In this document: positions 34,064 to 43,244 of the stretch, in pieces
Layout: every line of letters begins with the position of its first letter
Position numbering within the stretch: position 1 is the stretch's first letter
Source: Pseudomonadota bacterium
GTDB taxonomy: Bacteria > Pseudomonadota > Alphaproteobacteria > Rhodobacterales > Rhodobacteraceae
Length of the DNA: 64,000 nucleotides
Direction: 5' to 3'
Assembly: GCA_020161655.1 (NCBI GenBank)
Contig: JAIUPC010000019.1
Span: 124,001 to 188,000 of the forward strand
The notes under the pieces: generated by a model
Seen by the model: only the letters and a program-made list of their open reading frames with translations
Database searches by the model: none
Told to the model about the DNA's origin: nothing
Program-made: the position numbers and the translations under genes

Positions 34064-34821
34064 GATCGGTTCTTCCCGGGATTCAGCGAAGGATCGCGCC
34101 GCGGCATTGCGGGGTTCCTCCCACTGGTGTCGGGGCGGAGTTCGTCAGGGCGGCGCTTGCCCCTTCCTGCGTGCCGGACACGGCAACGAAGGGAAGCAAA
34201 GCACCGCCCTTGCCCTCGGAGGCCCGGGCGGCGGGACGAGAATTTTCCCGTCGCGTCAGGCGACCTTCGGGTGAAACCGAAGAAACGGCGGGGGCTGCTG
34301 GCCCGGCGCCACAAGCATTGTCAGGACCGGATGCACGGTTGCGCGCGCCGTCCCGCTGCGGGAAGGTTATGTCCCTTTCCCATTCACGCCTTGTGCAGGC
34401 GGTGCCCCCCACCATGTGCCGTACCCCGGCGCGGTCGTTGCCGCGCCTTGTTCAATTTCCTCTCCGGATCGGCCGCGCCCTCTCAAGGTCGCTTTTCCGG
34501 GTTGGTCCCATGATAGGCACGGCGCGCGGTGCCCCCAAAGCGAAACCCTTGAAATCATGTCAGGAATGTGGCGGTCGGAGGCAATAGATTGTTGCCCAAA
34601 GGTGAACGCTCACCGCGCCAGATGGGCCTATTCGCGCCGTTCGGCCGCGCCAACCCGATTGATTGACCGCGTCCTCCAAACAATTGCCAACCCAAAGCCG
34701 GACGCGGTGACGAAATGTGGCAATCCTGCGGCGGTTGCGGGTCGGCGCTGGCGGCGCATCAATCCGGGCCGCGGGTGAGAACTGTCACCCATCCGGCGCC
34801 AGAGCGAATCAACAGAAAAGG
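34064..34821. other. 758-base region without a recognisable gene
   Basis: This is the longest non-coding gap in the window, between Hint 2 and hflX, both on the minus strand. Open frames up to 138 codons exist but none has family motifs, a good ribosome site or sensible composition. I can see hairpins GGCGCGG-N6-CCGCGCC (34428-34447) and, close to the hflX stop, GGGTGA-N6-TCACCC (34773-34790). The bases 34550-34720 are lower in GC. It might hold a small RNA, a decayed gene or promoter for Hint 2. Confidence 0.5.
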
Positions 34822-36060
34822 TCAGAGTGCCCGGAACGCCACCCGCTGCCGCGCGGTCCAGCGCACGGCAAGACGCAAGCCATCCTCGCCCGAAACCTCG
34901 GTCACAACCACGCCCGCCTCGTGCAGCCAGGCCCGGCGGCGGCCATCGGAGAAGGGCAGATCGACGGTATCCTCGATCCGTTCTTCATCCAGTGCCTCGC
35001 CGATGGCGGCAAGAAGCCCGTCGAGCCCCGCGCCCGAAATGGCGGACACGGCATGGACACCGGGCGTCCGCGCGTCCTGCACCAGAAGCGCCTGTCTGAG
35101 CGGCGGCGCCAGGAGGTCGATCTTGTTCCAGACCTCGAAGAGCGGCACGTCCTCGTCCACCCCGAGGCTTTCGAGGATCTCGCCCACATCCTCGGCCTGC
35201 TCTTCCGTCTCGGGATGGGCGATGTCGCGGACATGGAGGATCAGGTCGGCCTCAAGCACCTCTTCCAGCGTGGCGCGGAAGGCGGCGACAAGCTGGGTCG
35301 GCAGGTCCGAGATGAAACCCACGGTGTCCGACAGGATCACCTTCTTGCCCGAAGGCAGCACCACCCCGCGCATCGTCGGGTCGAGCGTGGCGAAAAGCAT
35401 GTCCTTGGCCAGCACATCCGCCCCGGTCATCCGGTTGAAAAGCGTGGATTTGCCGGCATTCGTATACCCCACGAGCGCCACCACCGGGAACGGCACCTTG
35501 CGCCGCGCCGCACGGTGCAACTCGCGCGTCTTGACCACCTTGCCGAGCTGGCGCTTGATCTTCAGGACTTCCTCGTCGATGGCGCGACGGTCAGCCTCAA
35601 TCTGCGTCTCGCCGGGGCCGCCGACAAAGCCGAAGCCGCCGCGCTGGCGTTCAAGGTGGGTCCAGGCGCGGACGAGGCGGGTGCGCTGATAGGAAAGCGC
35701 TGCAAGTTCCACCTGCAGGACACCTTCCCGCGTCCGCGCCCGGTCGGCGAAGATCTCAAGGATCAGCCCGGTCCGGTCGAGAAGCTTGACGTTCCATTCC
35801 TTCTCGAGGTTGCGCTGCTGGACCGGCCCGACCGCGCCGTCGACCAGCACAAGGTCAACCTCAAGCTCTTCAAAGCGCGCCTTCAGTTCGGCGACCTTGC
35901 CGGAGCCGAAAAGCGTGCCGGGGCTGACCTTCGGCAGGCGCACGACATCGGCCCCCACGACCTCGATGTCGGGGAGCGCACCGGCAAGGGCCACCGCCTC
36001 CTCAAGCGCAAGCTTCGGCTCCCGGCGGGCATGTTTGCCGTGCCGGTCGGGATGCAGCAC
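34822..36060 (-). CDS. hflX: GTPase HflX
   Basis: The 412-residue ribosome-associated GTPase rescues stalled ribosomes. The N-terminal domain (KVSPGTLFGSGKV, DLVLVDGAVGPVQQRNLE) and the linker helix (ERQRGGFGFVGGPGETQIE) precede the G domain: G1 GYTNAGKST, G3 DTVGF, G4 NKID. The start is uncertain: the given GTG (36060) loses the usual TRAFV strand, which is encoded just upstream in frame, but no ATG, GTG or TTG lies there. A CTG at 36093, nine bases after the hfq stop codon, would restore it. It follows hfq, as in many proteobacteria. Confidence 0.93.
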   Translation of the reverse strand: MLHPDRHGKHARREPKLALEEAVALAGALPDIEVVGADVVRLPKVSPGTLFGSGKVAELKARFEELEVDLVLVDGAVGPVQQRNLEKEWNVKLLDRTGLILEIFADRARTREGVLQVELAALSYQRTRLVRAWTHLERQRGGFGFVGGPGETQIEADRRAIDEEVLKIKRQLGKVVKTRELHRAARRKVPFPVVALVGYTNAGKSTLFNRMTGADVLAKDMLFATLDPTMRGVVLPSGKKVILSDTVGFISDLPTQLVAAFRATLEEVLEADLILHVRDIAHPETEEQAEDVGEILESLGVDEDVPLFEVWNKIDLLAPPLRQALLVQDARTPGVHAVSAISGAGLDGLLAAIGEALDEERIEDTVDLPFSDGRRRAWLHEAGVVVTEVSGEDGLRLAVRWTARQRVAFRAL

Positions 36061-36101
36061 GAAGGCCCGGGTCGGCCCCTGCTTGACGGTCAGGGATTCA
36101 G

Positions 36102-36335
36102 TCAGTCTTCGCCCTCGTAAAGCGAGATCGGCTGCCCCGGCATGATGGTCGAGATCGCGTGCTTGTAGACAAGCTGCGACTGACCGTCCCGGCGCAGGAG
36201 TACGCAGAAATTGTCAAACCAGGTGATCACACCCTGAAGCTTGACGCCATTGATGAGGAATATCGTCACCGGAACCTTCGCCTTGCGGACGTGGTTCAGA
36301 AAGGCATCCTGCAAATTCTGTTTGTCGGCAGCCAT
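36102..36335 (-). CDS. hfq: RNA chaperone Hfq
   Basis: The 77-residue protein forms the ring hexamer that pairs small RNAs with mRNAs. Visible are [24 protein letters not shown] (N-terminal helix and Sm1) and the Sm2 motif YKHAIST. Unlike E. coli Hfq there is no long C-terminal tail, which is normal in this group. The ATG at 36335 starts MAADKQNLQ; the open frame upstream is chance. Its stop lies just before hflX. Confidence 0.97.
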   Translation of the reverse strand: MAADKQNLQDAFLNHVRKAKVPVTIFLINGVKLQGVITWFDNFCVLLRRDGQSQLVYKHAISTIMPGQPISLYEGED

Positions 36336-36472
36336 GTTCTTTGTCGCCCTTGTTCTTATGTCGCGCTTATCCCGCCTCTCGGCGCTGCACCGGAAGCTTG
36401 GCGCAAGTATGCGGAAGTTTGGGGGAAGTTCCACCAGAAAATCTGTCCTGCGGTCAGGCCGGAAGGCGCCCC

Positions 36473-37987
36473 TTAGCCGCGCCAGAATTCCGGGTTGAGC
36501 AGTGCGATGAGCGCCAGCGTTTCAAGCCGGCCAAGCACCATCGCCGCGGCGGCAATGCTGCGGGCCACCGTGTCAAGCTCGGCCCAGGACAGGGGATTCT
36601 CAGCTGCCACCGCGGCAAGCGGCCCGGTGTTGGAAAGGGCGGCCACCGAAAAGATCGTCGACGCCTCGAAATCAAGCCCGGTCAGCGACAGGCCAAGCAT
36701 GGTGACGGCGATGGAAAGCGCGAAGAGCATGAAGAAGATCCAGGAGATCTGCGCGCCCTGCCGCCGGATATGACGCGCCTGCGTCCCAGACCCGCCGATG
36801 GAATTGGGATGCACCAGCCGCTCGATCTCGCGTTCGCCGTGGCGGTAAAGCGCATAGACCCTGAGAAGCTTCACACCGCCTGCAGTGGTCGCCACGCCGC
36901 CGCCAATCACGGCAAGGCCGGCGAGGATGAGGCCGGGGGTCGCCAGCCCCGACCATGCCTGCGCCTCGGCCCAGTCGGCGCTTTCAAAGCCGGTCGTCGT
37001 CAGGAACGACAGCACGGTAAAGACCGTGCCCCATAGCGCCCTGCTGGCGGCCAGCGTATCCTTGACCTCGTCGATCTCGAGCGCCCCGACCCAGTGGCGG
37101 AGGAACAGAAGCGCCGGCACCACCGTCACGAGGAGAAGCGCCATCTTCAGTTCCGGATCGTCAACGAGGCTGCGCTTGGTGCGCAAAGTGCGGCCGGACG
37201 GATAAAGCTGGCGCGAGAGCGCGAAGATCAGGAAGAAGAAGATGACGAACTCCCCCGCCCCGGCCGACTTTGCCGCCGCGGTTCCGCCGATCGGCGAAAT
37301 GCCCGACGTGGCGAGCGTGGACATGGCATGGCTCGCCGCCACCAGCGGCGGGTCGCCCGCGACCTGCAACGCCATCCACAGCAGCAGTGTCAATCCGGCA
37401 TAGGCCGGAAAGAGCGTCACGAAGTAGCGCCGGACCCGTTCACCGGGGTCCACGGCCTTTTCCTTCAGCCCGCCCACAGCAGCGCCCTGCCCCGGTGACG
37501 CGCCCGACATCACCTCGAACCCGCCAAGATGCATCGGCGCGAGGATGGCGATGGCGGTCAGAAGAACGAAGAACCCGCCCATCCAGCCGACGAGCGCCCG
37601 CCAGAGATGCAGGGACGGCGCGAGGCGTTCAGGCGTATAAAGGCTCGCCCCCGTCGTGGTGAAGGACGACACCATCTCCCACCAGGCGTTGTAGAAGGTC
37701 GTGTCTCGCACCGCTTCCCAGAAGGGCACGGCGAAGAGGATCGGCAGAACCGTATAGGCCCCGAGCAGCGTCAGAAGCTGGTTGCGCGGCCCCCGTGACG
37801 GCGCGTTGGCGGCGGTGGCAACGCCGACCAGCACCGCGATCAGCAGAAAGAGCGACCCCGAATAGAAGAAGATGCGCGCGACATAGTAGTTGCGCTCCGC
37901 AAAGCCGTGCAGGGCGGGGATATACATGGAGAGCGCCCCGACCCCGGTCAGGAGCACGAAGAACGGAAGCTGGAAAAGCCACCGCAT
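36473..37987 (-). CDS. trkH: Trk potassium uptake channel subunit TrkH
   Basis: The 504-residue membrane protein carries potassium, with the four pore loops of the TrkH/KtrB family visible: [24 protein letters not shown] and ALSNTGPL, each with the selectivity Gly. About ten to twelve helices surround them. It lies 3 bases after trkA and needs the TrkA ring for gating by nucleotide. Length is typical. Confidence 0.95.
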   Translation of the reverse strand: MRWLFQLPFFVLLTGVGALSMYIPALHGFAERNYYVARIFFYSGSLFLLIAVLVGVATAANAPSRGPRNQLLTLLGAYTVLPILFAVPFWEAVRDTTFYNAWWEMVSSFTTTGASLYTPERLAPSLHLWRALVGWMGGFFVLLTAIAILAPMHLGGFEVMSGASPGQGAAVGGLKEKAVDPGERVRRYFVTLFPAYAGLTLLLWMALQVAGDPPLVAASHAMSTLATSGISPIGGTAAAKSAGAGEFVIFFFLIFALSRQLYPSGRTLRTKRSLVDDPELKMALLLVTVVPALLFLRHWVGALEIDEVKDTLAASRALWGTVFTVLSFLTTTGFESADWAEAQAWSGLATPGLILAGLAVIGGGVATTAGGVKLLRVYALYRHGEREIERLVHPNSIGGSGTQARHIRRQGAQISWIFFMLFALSIAVTMLGLSLTGLDFEASTIFSVAALSNTGPLAAVAAENPLSWAELDTVARSIAAAAMVLGRLETLALIALLNPEFWRG

Positions 37988-37990
37988 CGT

Positions 37991-39367
37991 TCAGAAGAAG
38001 TCGATGGAGACTTGCAGGAGCCGCTCCACCTCGGGAACGTCGCCGGCCATGCAGAAAAGAAGGATCACGTCTCCCTCTTCGACCTTGGTATCGCCGGTCG
38101 GCTTCACCACCTTTTCGCCCTTCATCAGCGACCCGACGAGCACGCCTTCGGGAAACTCGATATCGCGCACCAGTCGCCCGGCGATGGGCGAGGTGCCAAG
38201 GACCTGCGCCTCGATCACCTCGGCCTCGGCATCGCCGATGGAATAGATCGCGCGCACCTTGCCGTGGCGGATGTGGCGCAGGATCGACGACACCGTGGTG
38301 GCGCGCGGGTTGATGTAGGCGTCAATGTCGAGGGCACCCATCAGCGGCACCAGCGTCGGATCATTGATGAGAGAGATCGCCATCTTGCAGCCCGCCTGCT
38401 TGGCGCGCACCGCGGCGAGGATGTTGGTCTTGTCGTCATCGGTAACGGTCAGGACCGCATCGGCGCGGTCGATATTCGCCTCCGACAGGATGTCGATATC
38501 CATGCCGTCGCCGTTGAGGACGATGGTGCGTTCGAGCGCATCCGCCGCCTGCTCCGCCTGGCTGCGGTTGCGCTCGATGATCTTGGCGCGCACCCGGTCG
38601 GTACGCTGTTCAAGCGCACGTGCCACCGCAAGGCCGACGCTGCCGCCGCCGATGATGACGATGCGTTCCTGCTTCTTGGTGTCCTTGCCGAAGATGTCGA
38701 GCGTGCGGTTCACGTCGCCGACATGGCTCAGGACATAGATCTGGTCGGTGTCGAACAGCTGGTCGCCCGGCTCCGGCGCGAAAAGCCGTCCCTCGCGGCG
38801 GATGCCGACGACAATGGCGCGGAGCGTTGAGAAGAGGTCGGTGAGCTGCCTGAGCGGCGTGTTGAGGACGGGGCAATCCTCGTCAAGCGCAATGCCGAGA
38901 AGCTGCACCTTGTTGTTCATGAAGCTTTCGGTATCGAAGGTCGAAGGCGCCGCGAGCCGTTGCAGCGCGGCCTCGGCCACTTCCTTTTCAGGGCTGATGA
39001 CCACATCGATGGGCAGGTGGTCGCGGCGGTAAAGGTCGGAATAGATCGCATCCATGTAGGACTGCGCCCGTAGCCGCGCGATCTTGCGGGTGATGCCGAA
39101 GATCGAATGGGCGACCTGGCAGATCACCATGTTCACTTCGTCGGAATGGGTCGCCGCGATGATCATGTCGGCATCCCGCGCGCCGGCCTGTTCAAGCACG
39201 TCCGGATAAGAGGCAAAGCCCGCCACGCCCTGCACATCCAGCGACTCTGTCGCGCGCCGGACAAGGTCGGCGTCGCGGTCGATGATGGTGACGTCGTTGC
39301 GCTCCCCGGCGAGGTGGCGCGCGATCTGCCAGCCGACCTGACCCGCGCCGCAGATGATGACCTTCAT
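37991..39367 (-). CDS. trkA: Trk system regulatory protein TrkA
   Basis: The 458-residue cytoplasmic gating protein has two tandem RCK units, each with a nucleotide-binding Rossmann motif: GAGQVGWQIARHLAGE at the N-terminus and GGGSVGLAVARAL near residue 240, each followed by a TrkA-C domain. It binds NAD(H) or ATP/ADP and opens TrkH. It sits between ntrX and trkH, a standard alphaproteobacterial order. Confidence 0.97.
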   Translation of the reverse strand: MKVIICGAGQVGWQIARHLAGERNDVTIIDRDADLVRRATESLDVQGVAGFASYPDVLEQAGARDADMIIAATHSDEVNMVICQVAHSIFGITRKIARLRAQSYMDAIYSDLYRRDHLPIDVVISPEKEVAEAALQRLAAPSTFDTESFMNNKVQLLGIALDEDCPVLNTPLRQLTDLFSTLRAIVVGIRREGRLFAPEPGDQLFDTDQIYVLSHVGDVNRTLDIFGKDTKKQERIVIIGGGSVGLAVARALEQRTDRVRAKIIERNRSQAEQAADALERTIVLNGDGMDIDILSEANIDRADAVLTVTDDDKTNILAAVRAKQAGCKMAISLINDPTLVPLMGALDIDAYINPRATTVSSILRHIRHGKVRAIYSIGDAEAEVIEAQVLGTSPIAGRLVRDIEFPEGVLVGSLMKGEKVVKPTGDTKVEEGDVILLFCMAGDVPEVERLLQVSIDFF

Positions 39368-39457
39368 GTCCGCACTCCTTCCAGGGGCTTGGGCACTTGA
39401 TAGGCGGGGCGTCCGGCGGGGTCAACGCCGCGCCGCCGGGCGCCTTGGCGGGCCATC

Positions 39458-40873
39458 TCAGGCGTCTGCTTCTTCCTCTTCCTCCTCAAGGTGCGCGACG
39501 CGGGCGCCGGACTTCGACGTGGTGACGACGCCAAGGGACTTCAGCTTGCGGTGCAGCGCCGAGCGTTCCATGCCGACGAAGGTCGCGGTGCGGCTGATGT
39601 TGCCGCCGAAGCGGTTGATCTGGGTCAGGAGATACTCCCTCTCGAAAAGCTCGCGCGCATCGCGGAGGGGCAGCGTGGCGAGCCCGCCGGAAAGGACGAT
39701 GCGCCCCTCTTCCTGCGGCCCGTCGCTATGGCCCGGCAATTCGCGCGCGTCGATGGCGCCGGTGCCCTCGCCGAGGATCAGCACCCGTTCGATGACGTTG
39801 CGGAGCTGGCGGATGTTCCCCGGCCAGGCCATGGTCTGCATCAGCGCATCCGCTTCCTCGCTCAAGCTGCGGAGCGGCAAGCCCTGGGTCCGGTTGAAGC
39901 TTTCGATGAAGTGGCGGGCAAGCTCGGGGATATCCTCGCGCCGTTCCTCAAGCGAGGGCACCGGAATCGGCACCACGTTCAGCCGGTCGTAAAGCTCCTG
40001 CCGGAATCGCCCCGAGGTAATCTCGACGCGCAGGTCCCGCGCGGTTGAGGAAATCACGCGCAGGTCGACCCGCACCTTGTCGGTGCCGCCGACGCGGCTG
40101 AACTGCTGTTCGGTCAGCACGCGCAGGATCTTCGACTGGGTGCCAAGCGGCATGTCGGCCACTTCGTCGAAATAGACGATGCCGCCGTGTGCCTGTTCCA
40201 GAAGCCCCTTTTCGATCCCGCGTTCCGTCGTCTCGCGGCCGAAAAGCACCTCCTCCATCCGCTCCGGTTCGATCGAGGCGGAGGAGACCGAGACGAAAGG
40301 CCCGCTCGCGCGGTTGGAATGGTCGTGGATGTAGCGCGCCGCGACCTCCTTGCCCGATCCGGGCTGGCCGGTCAGCATCACCCGCCCGTTCGACTTCGTC
40401 ACCTTGTCGAGTTGCGATTTCAGCGTACGGAAGGAATGTGACGATCCCATCATCTCGGACGAGGTCACATCGCGGCGGCGCAGTTGCGCATTCTCGCGAC
40501 GAAGCCGCGAGGTTTCCATCGCACGGCTGATGACGACGGTAAGCTGGTCGATGTTGAAGGGCTTCTCGATGAAATCGTACGCGCCCTGCTTGATCGCCGC
40601 GACCGCGATCTCGATGTTGCCGTGGCCGGAAATGATGATGATCGGCACATCGGGGTTGTCGCGCTTGACCGATTTCAGGATGTCGATCCCGTCCATCCGG
40701 CTGTCCTTCAGCCAGATGTCGAGGATCATCAGCGATGGCGCGGCCGTGTTGATCTCGGCCATGCATTCGTCGGAGTTCGACGCGAGCCGGGTCGAAAAGC
40801 CCTCGTCCTGCAGGATGTCCGAGATGAGTTCCCGGATATCGCGTTCGTCATCAACGATAAGAATGTCGCTCAT
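39458..40873 (-). CDS. ntrX: Response regulator NtrX without GAFTGA loop
   Basis: The 471-residue regulator has a receiver domain (phospho-acceptor Asp52 in MILDIW), an AAA+ domain (Walker A GQPGSGKEV, Walker B GGIVYFDEV) and a Fis-type DNA-binding helix at the end (TATFVGMERSALHRKLKSLG). Where sigma-54 activators carry GAFTGA it reads EVLFGRETTERGIEKG, so it is unlikely to drive sigma-54 RNA polymerase; Rhodobacteraceae NtrX proteins act at sigma-70 promoters. It overlaps ntrY by 4 bases. In relatives NtrYX senses redox and governs respiratory and cell-envelope genes. Confidence 0.95.
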   Translation of the reverse strand: MSDILIVDDERDIRELISDILQDEGFSTRLASNSDECMAEINTAAPSLMILDIWLKDSRMDGIDILKSVKRDNPDVPIIIISGHGNIEIAVAAIKQGAYDFIEKPFNIDQLTVVISRAMETSRLRRENAQLRRRDVTSSEMMGSSHSFRTLKSQLDKVTKSNGRVMLTGQPGSGKEVAARYIHDHSNRASGPFVSVSSASIEPERMEEVLFGRETTERGIEKGLLEQAHGGIVYFDEVADMPLGTQSKILRVLTEQQFSRVGGTDKVRVDLRVISSTARDLRVEITSGRFRQELYDRLNVVPIPVPSLEERREDIPELARHFIESFNRTQGLPLRSLSEEADALMQTMAWPGNIRQLRNVIERVLILGEGTGAIDARELPGHSDGPQEEGRIVLSGGLATLPLRDARELFEREYLLTQINRFGGNISRTATFVGMERSALHRKLKSLGVVTTSKSGARVAHLEEEEEEADA

Positions 40874-43146
40874 TTTACACCTCCGGCCGTCTCGGCGGCT
40901 CTGTCTTTCTGGTTACGACCGGAACGCGCCTTGGGCAGGCGGATCTCGGCCATTGCACCCCGGCGGGTGCTGCCTTCGAACATCTCGGCATCGGTCAGGA
41001 TGAGCGTGCCGCCATGTTCCTCGATAATCTTCTTGACGATGGAGAGACCGAGGCCGGTCCCCTTCTCGCGGGTCGTGACATAGGGTTCGAAAAGCCGGGC
41101 GCGGTCTTCGGGCAGGCCGATCCCGTTGTCGGAAATGCGGATCAGGGCGTGATCCTCGGCATCGGCCATCAGCACGCGCACTTCCGGCGCGAAACCCTCA
41201 GGCGCGCCTTTTTCCGTCAGGGTTTCAATCGCTTCGCCGGCGTTCTTGATAAGGTTGGTGACGGCCTGCGAAATCATGGTGCCGTCGAATTCAAGGACCA
41301 GCGGCTGGTCCGGCAGGTCGGCGCGGATCACCGCACCGTGGACGCTGTCCTGCTGAAGCGTCACCGCATCGCGCATCAGCTTCGTCAGGTCATGCTCGCG
41401 CCGGTCGGGTTCCGGCATCCGCGCGAACTTGGAGAACTCGTCGACGATCCGCCGAAGGTCGCCAGTCTGGCGCACGATGACATCGGTCATCTGGCCAAGC
41501 GCCTCGGCATCCTCCCCGCCAAGCACCTTGGTGAACTTGCGCTTGATCCGTTCCGCGGAAAGCTGGATCGGCGTCAACGGGTTCTTGATCTCATGCGCGA
41601 TGCGGCGGGCGACATCGCCCCATGCGGCCATGCGCTGCGCGCTGACAAGGTCGGTCACGTCGTCGAAGGCGACAACATAGCCTTCCAGCCGCTTGTCAGC
41701 ATTCCGGCGGATCGCCATGCGCACCAGAAGGCTTTCGAGCCGCCCGCCACGCGTCAGCTTGATCTCTTCCTGCGCGACCTCGCCCATGCCGTCGCGGAGC
41801 TTGTCGAAAAGGGCCGCGAATTCCGGCACCACGGCGCCCATCGGGCGGTCGTGGCTCTTGTCCTCGTCAAGCTGCAAAAGCCGCGCGGCAGAACGGTTGA
41901 CGAAGGCGACATTGCCATCGGGGTCAAGGCCCATGACCCCGGAAGTCACCGAGGACAGCACGGAATCGAAAAGCCTCCGCCGCCGTTCGGTGGTCTGGTG
42001 GCTGTCGACCAGCGCCTGCCGCTGCGTCTTCAGCTGCCGCGTCATCTGGTTGAAGACGCGGCCGAGCATGGCGATTTCGTCATCGCCCTCCTCTTCCGGC
42101 ACCTGCACTTCCATGTCGCCCGCACCAAGACGCTGCGCAGCCCCCGCGAGCCGCCCTATGGGCCGCGACAGCCGTTCTGCGAAGATGAGGCCCATCCAGA
42201 TCGCGGCCAGCACCAAGAGGAGCGCAAAACCGAGGTAGACGAGGCCGAACTCAAAAAGCACCCGCCCGCGAGAGGCTTCGAGCTGCTGGTAAAGCCCCAC
42301 CGTCTCGCGCGTGTTGTCCAGAAGGCTCAGGATCTCGCCGTCGACATTCCGGCTGACATAAAGGTAACGGTCGACATAGGCCGGCAGGGCCGACAGGGCG
42401 CGGAACTCATTGTTCTTCCAGTCCTCGATCAGCACCGTCTCACCCGCCGAGGCGCGGGCAATCTCGTCCTCCGTCGGCTTTTCGAAGTTGAAAAGATAGC
42501 TCCGCTCGCCCCGCGCCTTCAGATCGCCGGTGCCGTCGATGACATAGGCCTCGCGCAGGCCGCGCTGGATCTGGGTCTGGCCTTGGGTGAGGATCTGGCG
42601 AAGGTCGGCATCCGCGACAAAGAAGTTGCTGCGCTTGGCGCCTTCGAGATACCCGGCGAGCGCCTCGGTATCGGTCAGGAGGTCGCGCCGATGCTCTCCC
42701 TGATAGGCTTCCGCCGCCTGAAGCGAGGTGCCGACGACGCTCCGCACCCGGTCGGAGAACCAGCCCTCAAGGCCGATGTTGACGGTGAGCCCTGCGAAGA
42801 TCGCCACCAGCACCGCCGGCACCAGCGCGATCCCTGCAAAGACGCCGGTCAGCCGAAGATGGAGCCGCGACCCCGCGGATTTCGCCCGCCGCGCCGCGAC
42901 CATCTGCGCCAGCCGCGAAATGACGAGGCCACCGAGGAAGAGGAAATAGACGAAATCGGCGAGAAGGATGAGCCGCAGCGCGTTCGAGTTTTCGCCCTGA
43001 CCGAAGGGGCCAAGCACAAGGAAGGTGCCCAGGACGAGGATTGGCCCCAGCACCACGAGGCTCAGCGTCAGGACGTTCTGGAAACGCCGCTGGCGACGCA
43101 GCCTTGTGAGCCGCTCCCATGATGCCGTGCGTGCAAGACCCTGCAC
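40870..43146 (-). CDS. ntrY: Membrane sensor kinase NtrY
   Basis: The 758-residue kinase has several N-terminal membrane helices (within about 25-120 and near 295-315), a periplasmic region, a HAMP linker (LSRPIGRLAGAAQRLGAGD), a PAS domain (about 400-500), the phosphorylation motif [21 protein letters not shown] and the N, G1 and G2 boxes (NLIKNAGEAI, DNGIGLP, GTGLGLSIVKKI). The start is the GTG at 43146 behind AGGGG. It overlaps ntrX and lies 98 bases after ntrC. Confidence 0.95.
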   Translation of the reverse strand: MQGLARTASWERLTRLRRQRRFQNVLTLSLVVLGPILVLGTFLVLGPFGQGENSNALRLILLADFVYFLFLGGLVISRLAQMVAARRAKSAGSRLHLRLTGVFAGIALVPAVLVAIFAGLTVNIGLEGWFSDRVRSVVGTSLQAAEAYQGEHRRDLLTDTEALAGYLEGAKRSNFFVADADLRQILTQGQTQIQRGLREAYVIDGTGDLKARGERSYLFNFEKPTEDEIARASAGETVLIEDWKNNEFRALSALPAYVDRYLYVSRNVDGEILSLLDNTRETVGLYQQLEASRGRVLFEFGLVYLGFALLLVLAAIWMGLIFAERLSRPIGRLAGAAQRLGAGDMEVQVPEEEGDDEIAMLGRVFNQMTRQLKTQRQALVDSHQTTERRRRLFDSVLSSVTSGVMGLDPDGNVAFVNRSAARLLQLDEDKSHDRPMGAVVPEFAALFDKLRDGMGEVAQEEIKLTRGGRLESLLVRMAIRRNADKRLEGYVVAFDDVTDLVSAQRMAAWGDVARRIAHEIKNPLTPIQLSAERIKRKFTKVLGGEDAEALGQMTDVIVRQTGDLRRIVDEFSKFARMPEPDRREHDLTKLMRDAVTLQQDSVHGAVIRADLPDQPLVLEFDGTMISQAVTNLIKNAGEAIETLTEKGAPEGFAPEVRVLMADAEDHALIRISDNGIGLPEDRARLFEPYVTTREKGTGLGLSIVKKIIEEHGGTLILTDAEMFEGSTRRGAMAEIRLPKARSGRNQKDRAAETAGGVK

Positions 43147-43244
43147 CGCTTGCCCCTGATTCCTGCCGCGAAACGCGGCAACCGCCTCTTCTGTCGTGAT
43201 TCTGCATCGGTTTCACCCGATGCGCCACGGGTTGTGTTGCGGTT

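Noticed and set aside
34171-34587. 138-codon plus-strand frame in the gap before hflX
   Set aside because: Composition is random-like, no motif, no ribosome site, and no likeness to a known family.
41014-43122. Plus-strand open frame of 702 codons opposite ntrY
   Set aside because: Same mirror-frame effect; ntrY has all kinase motifs.
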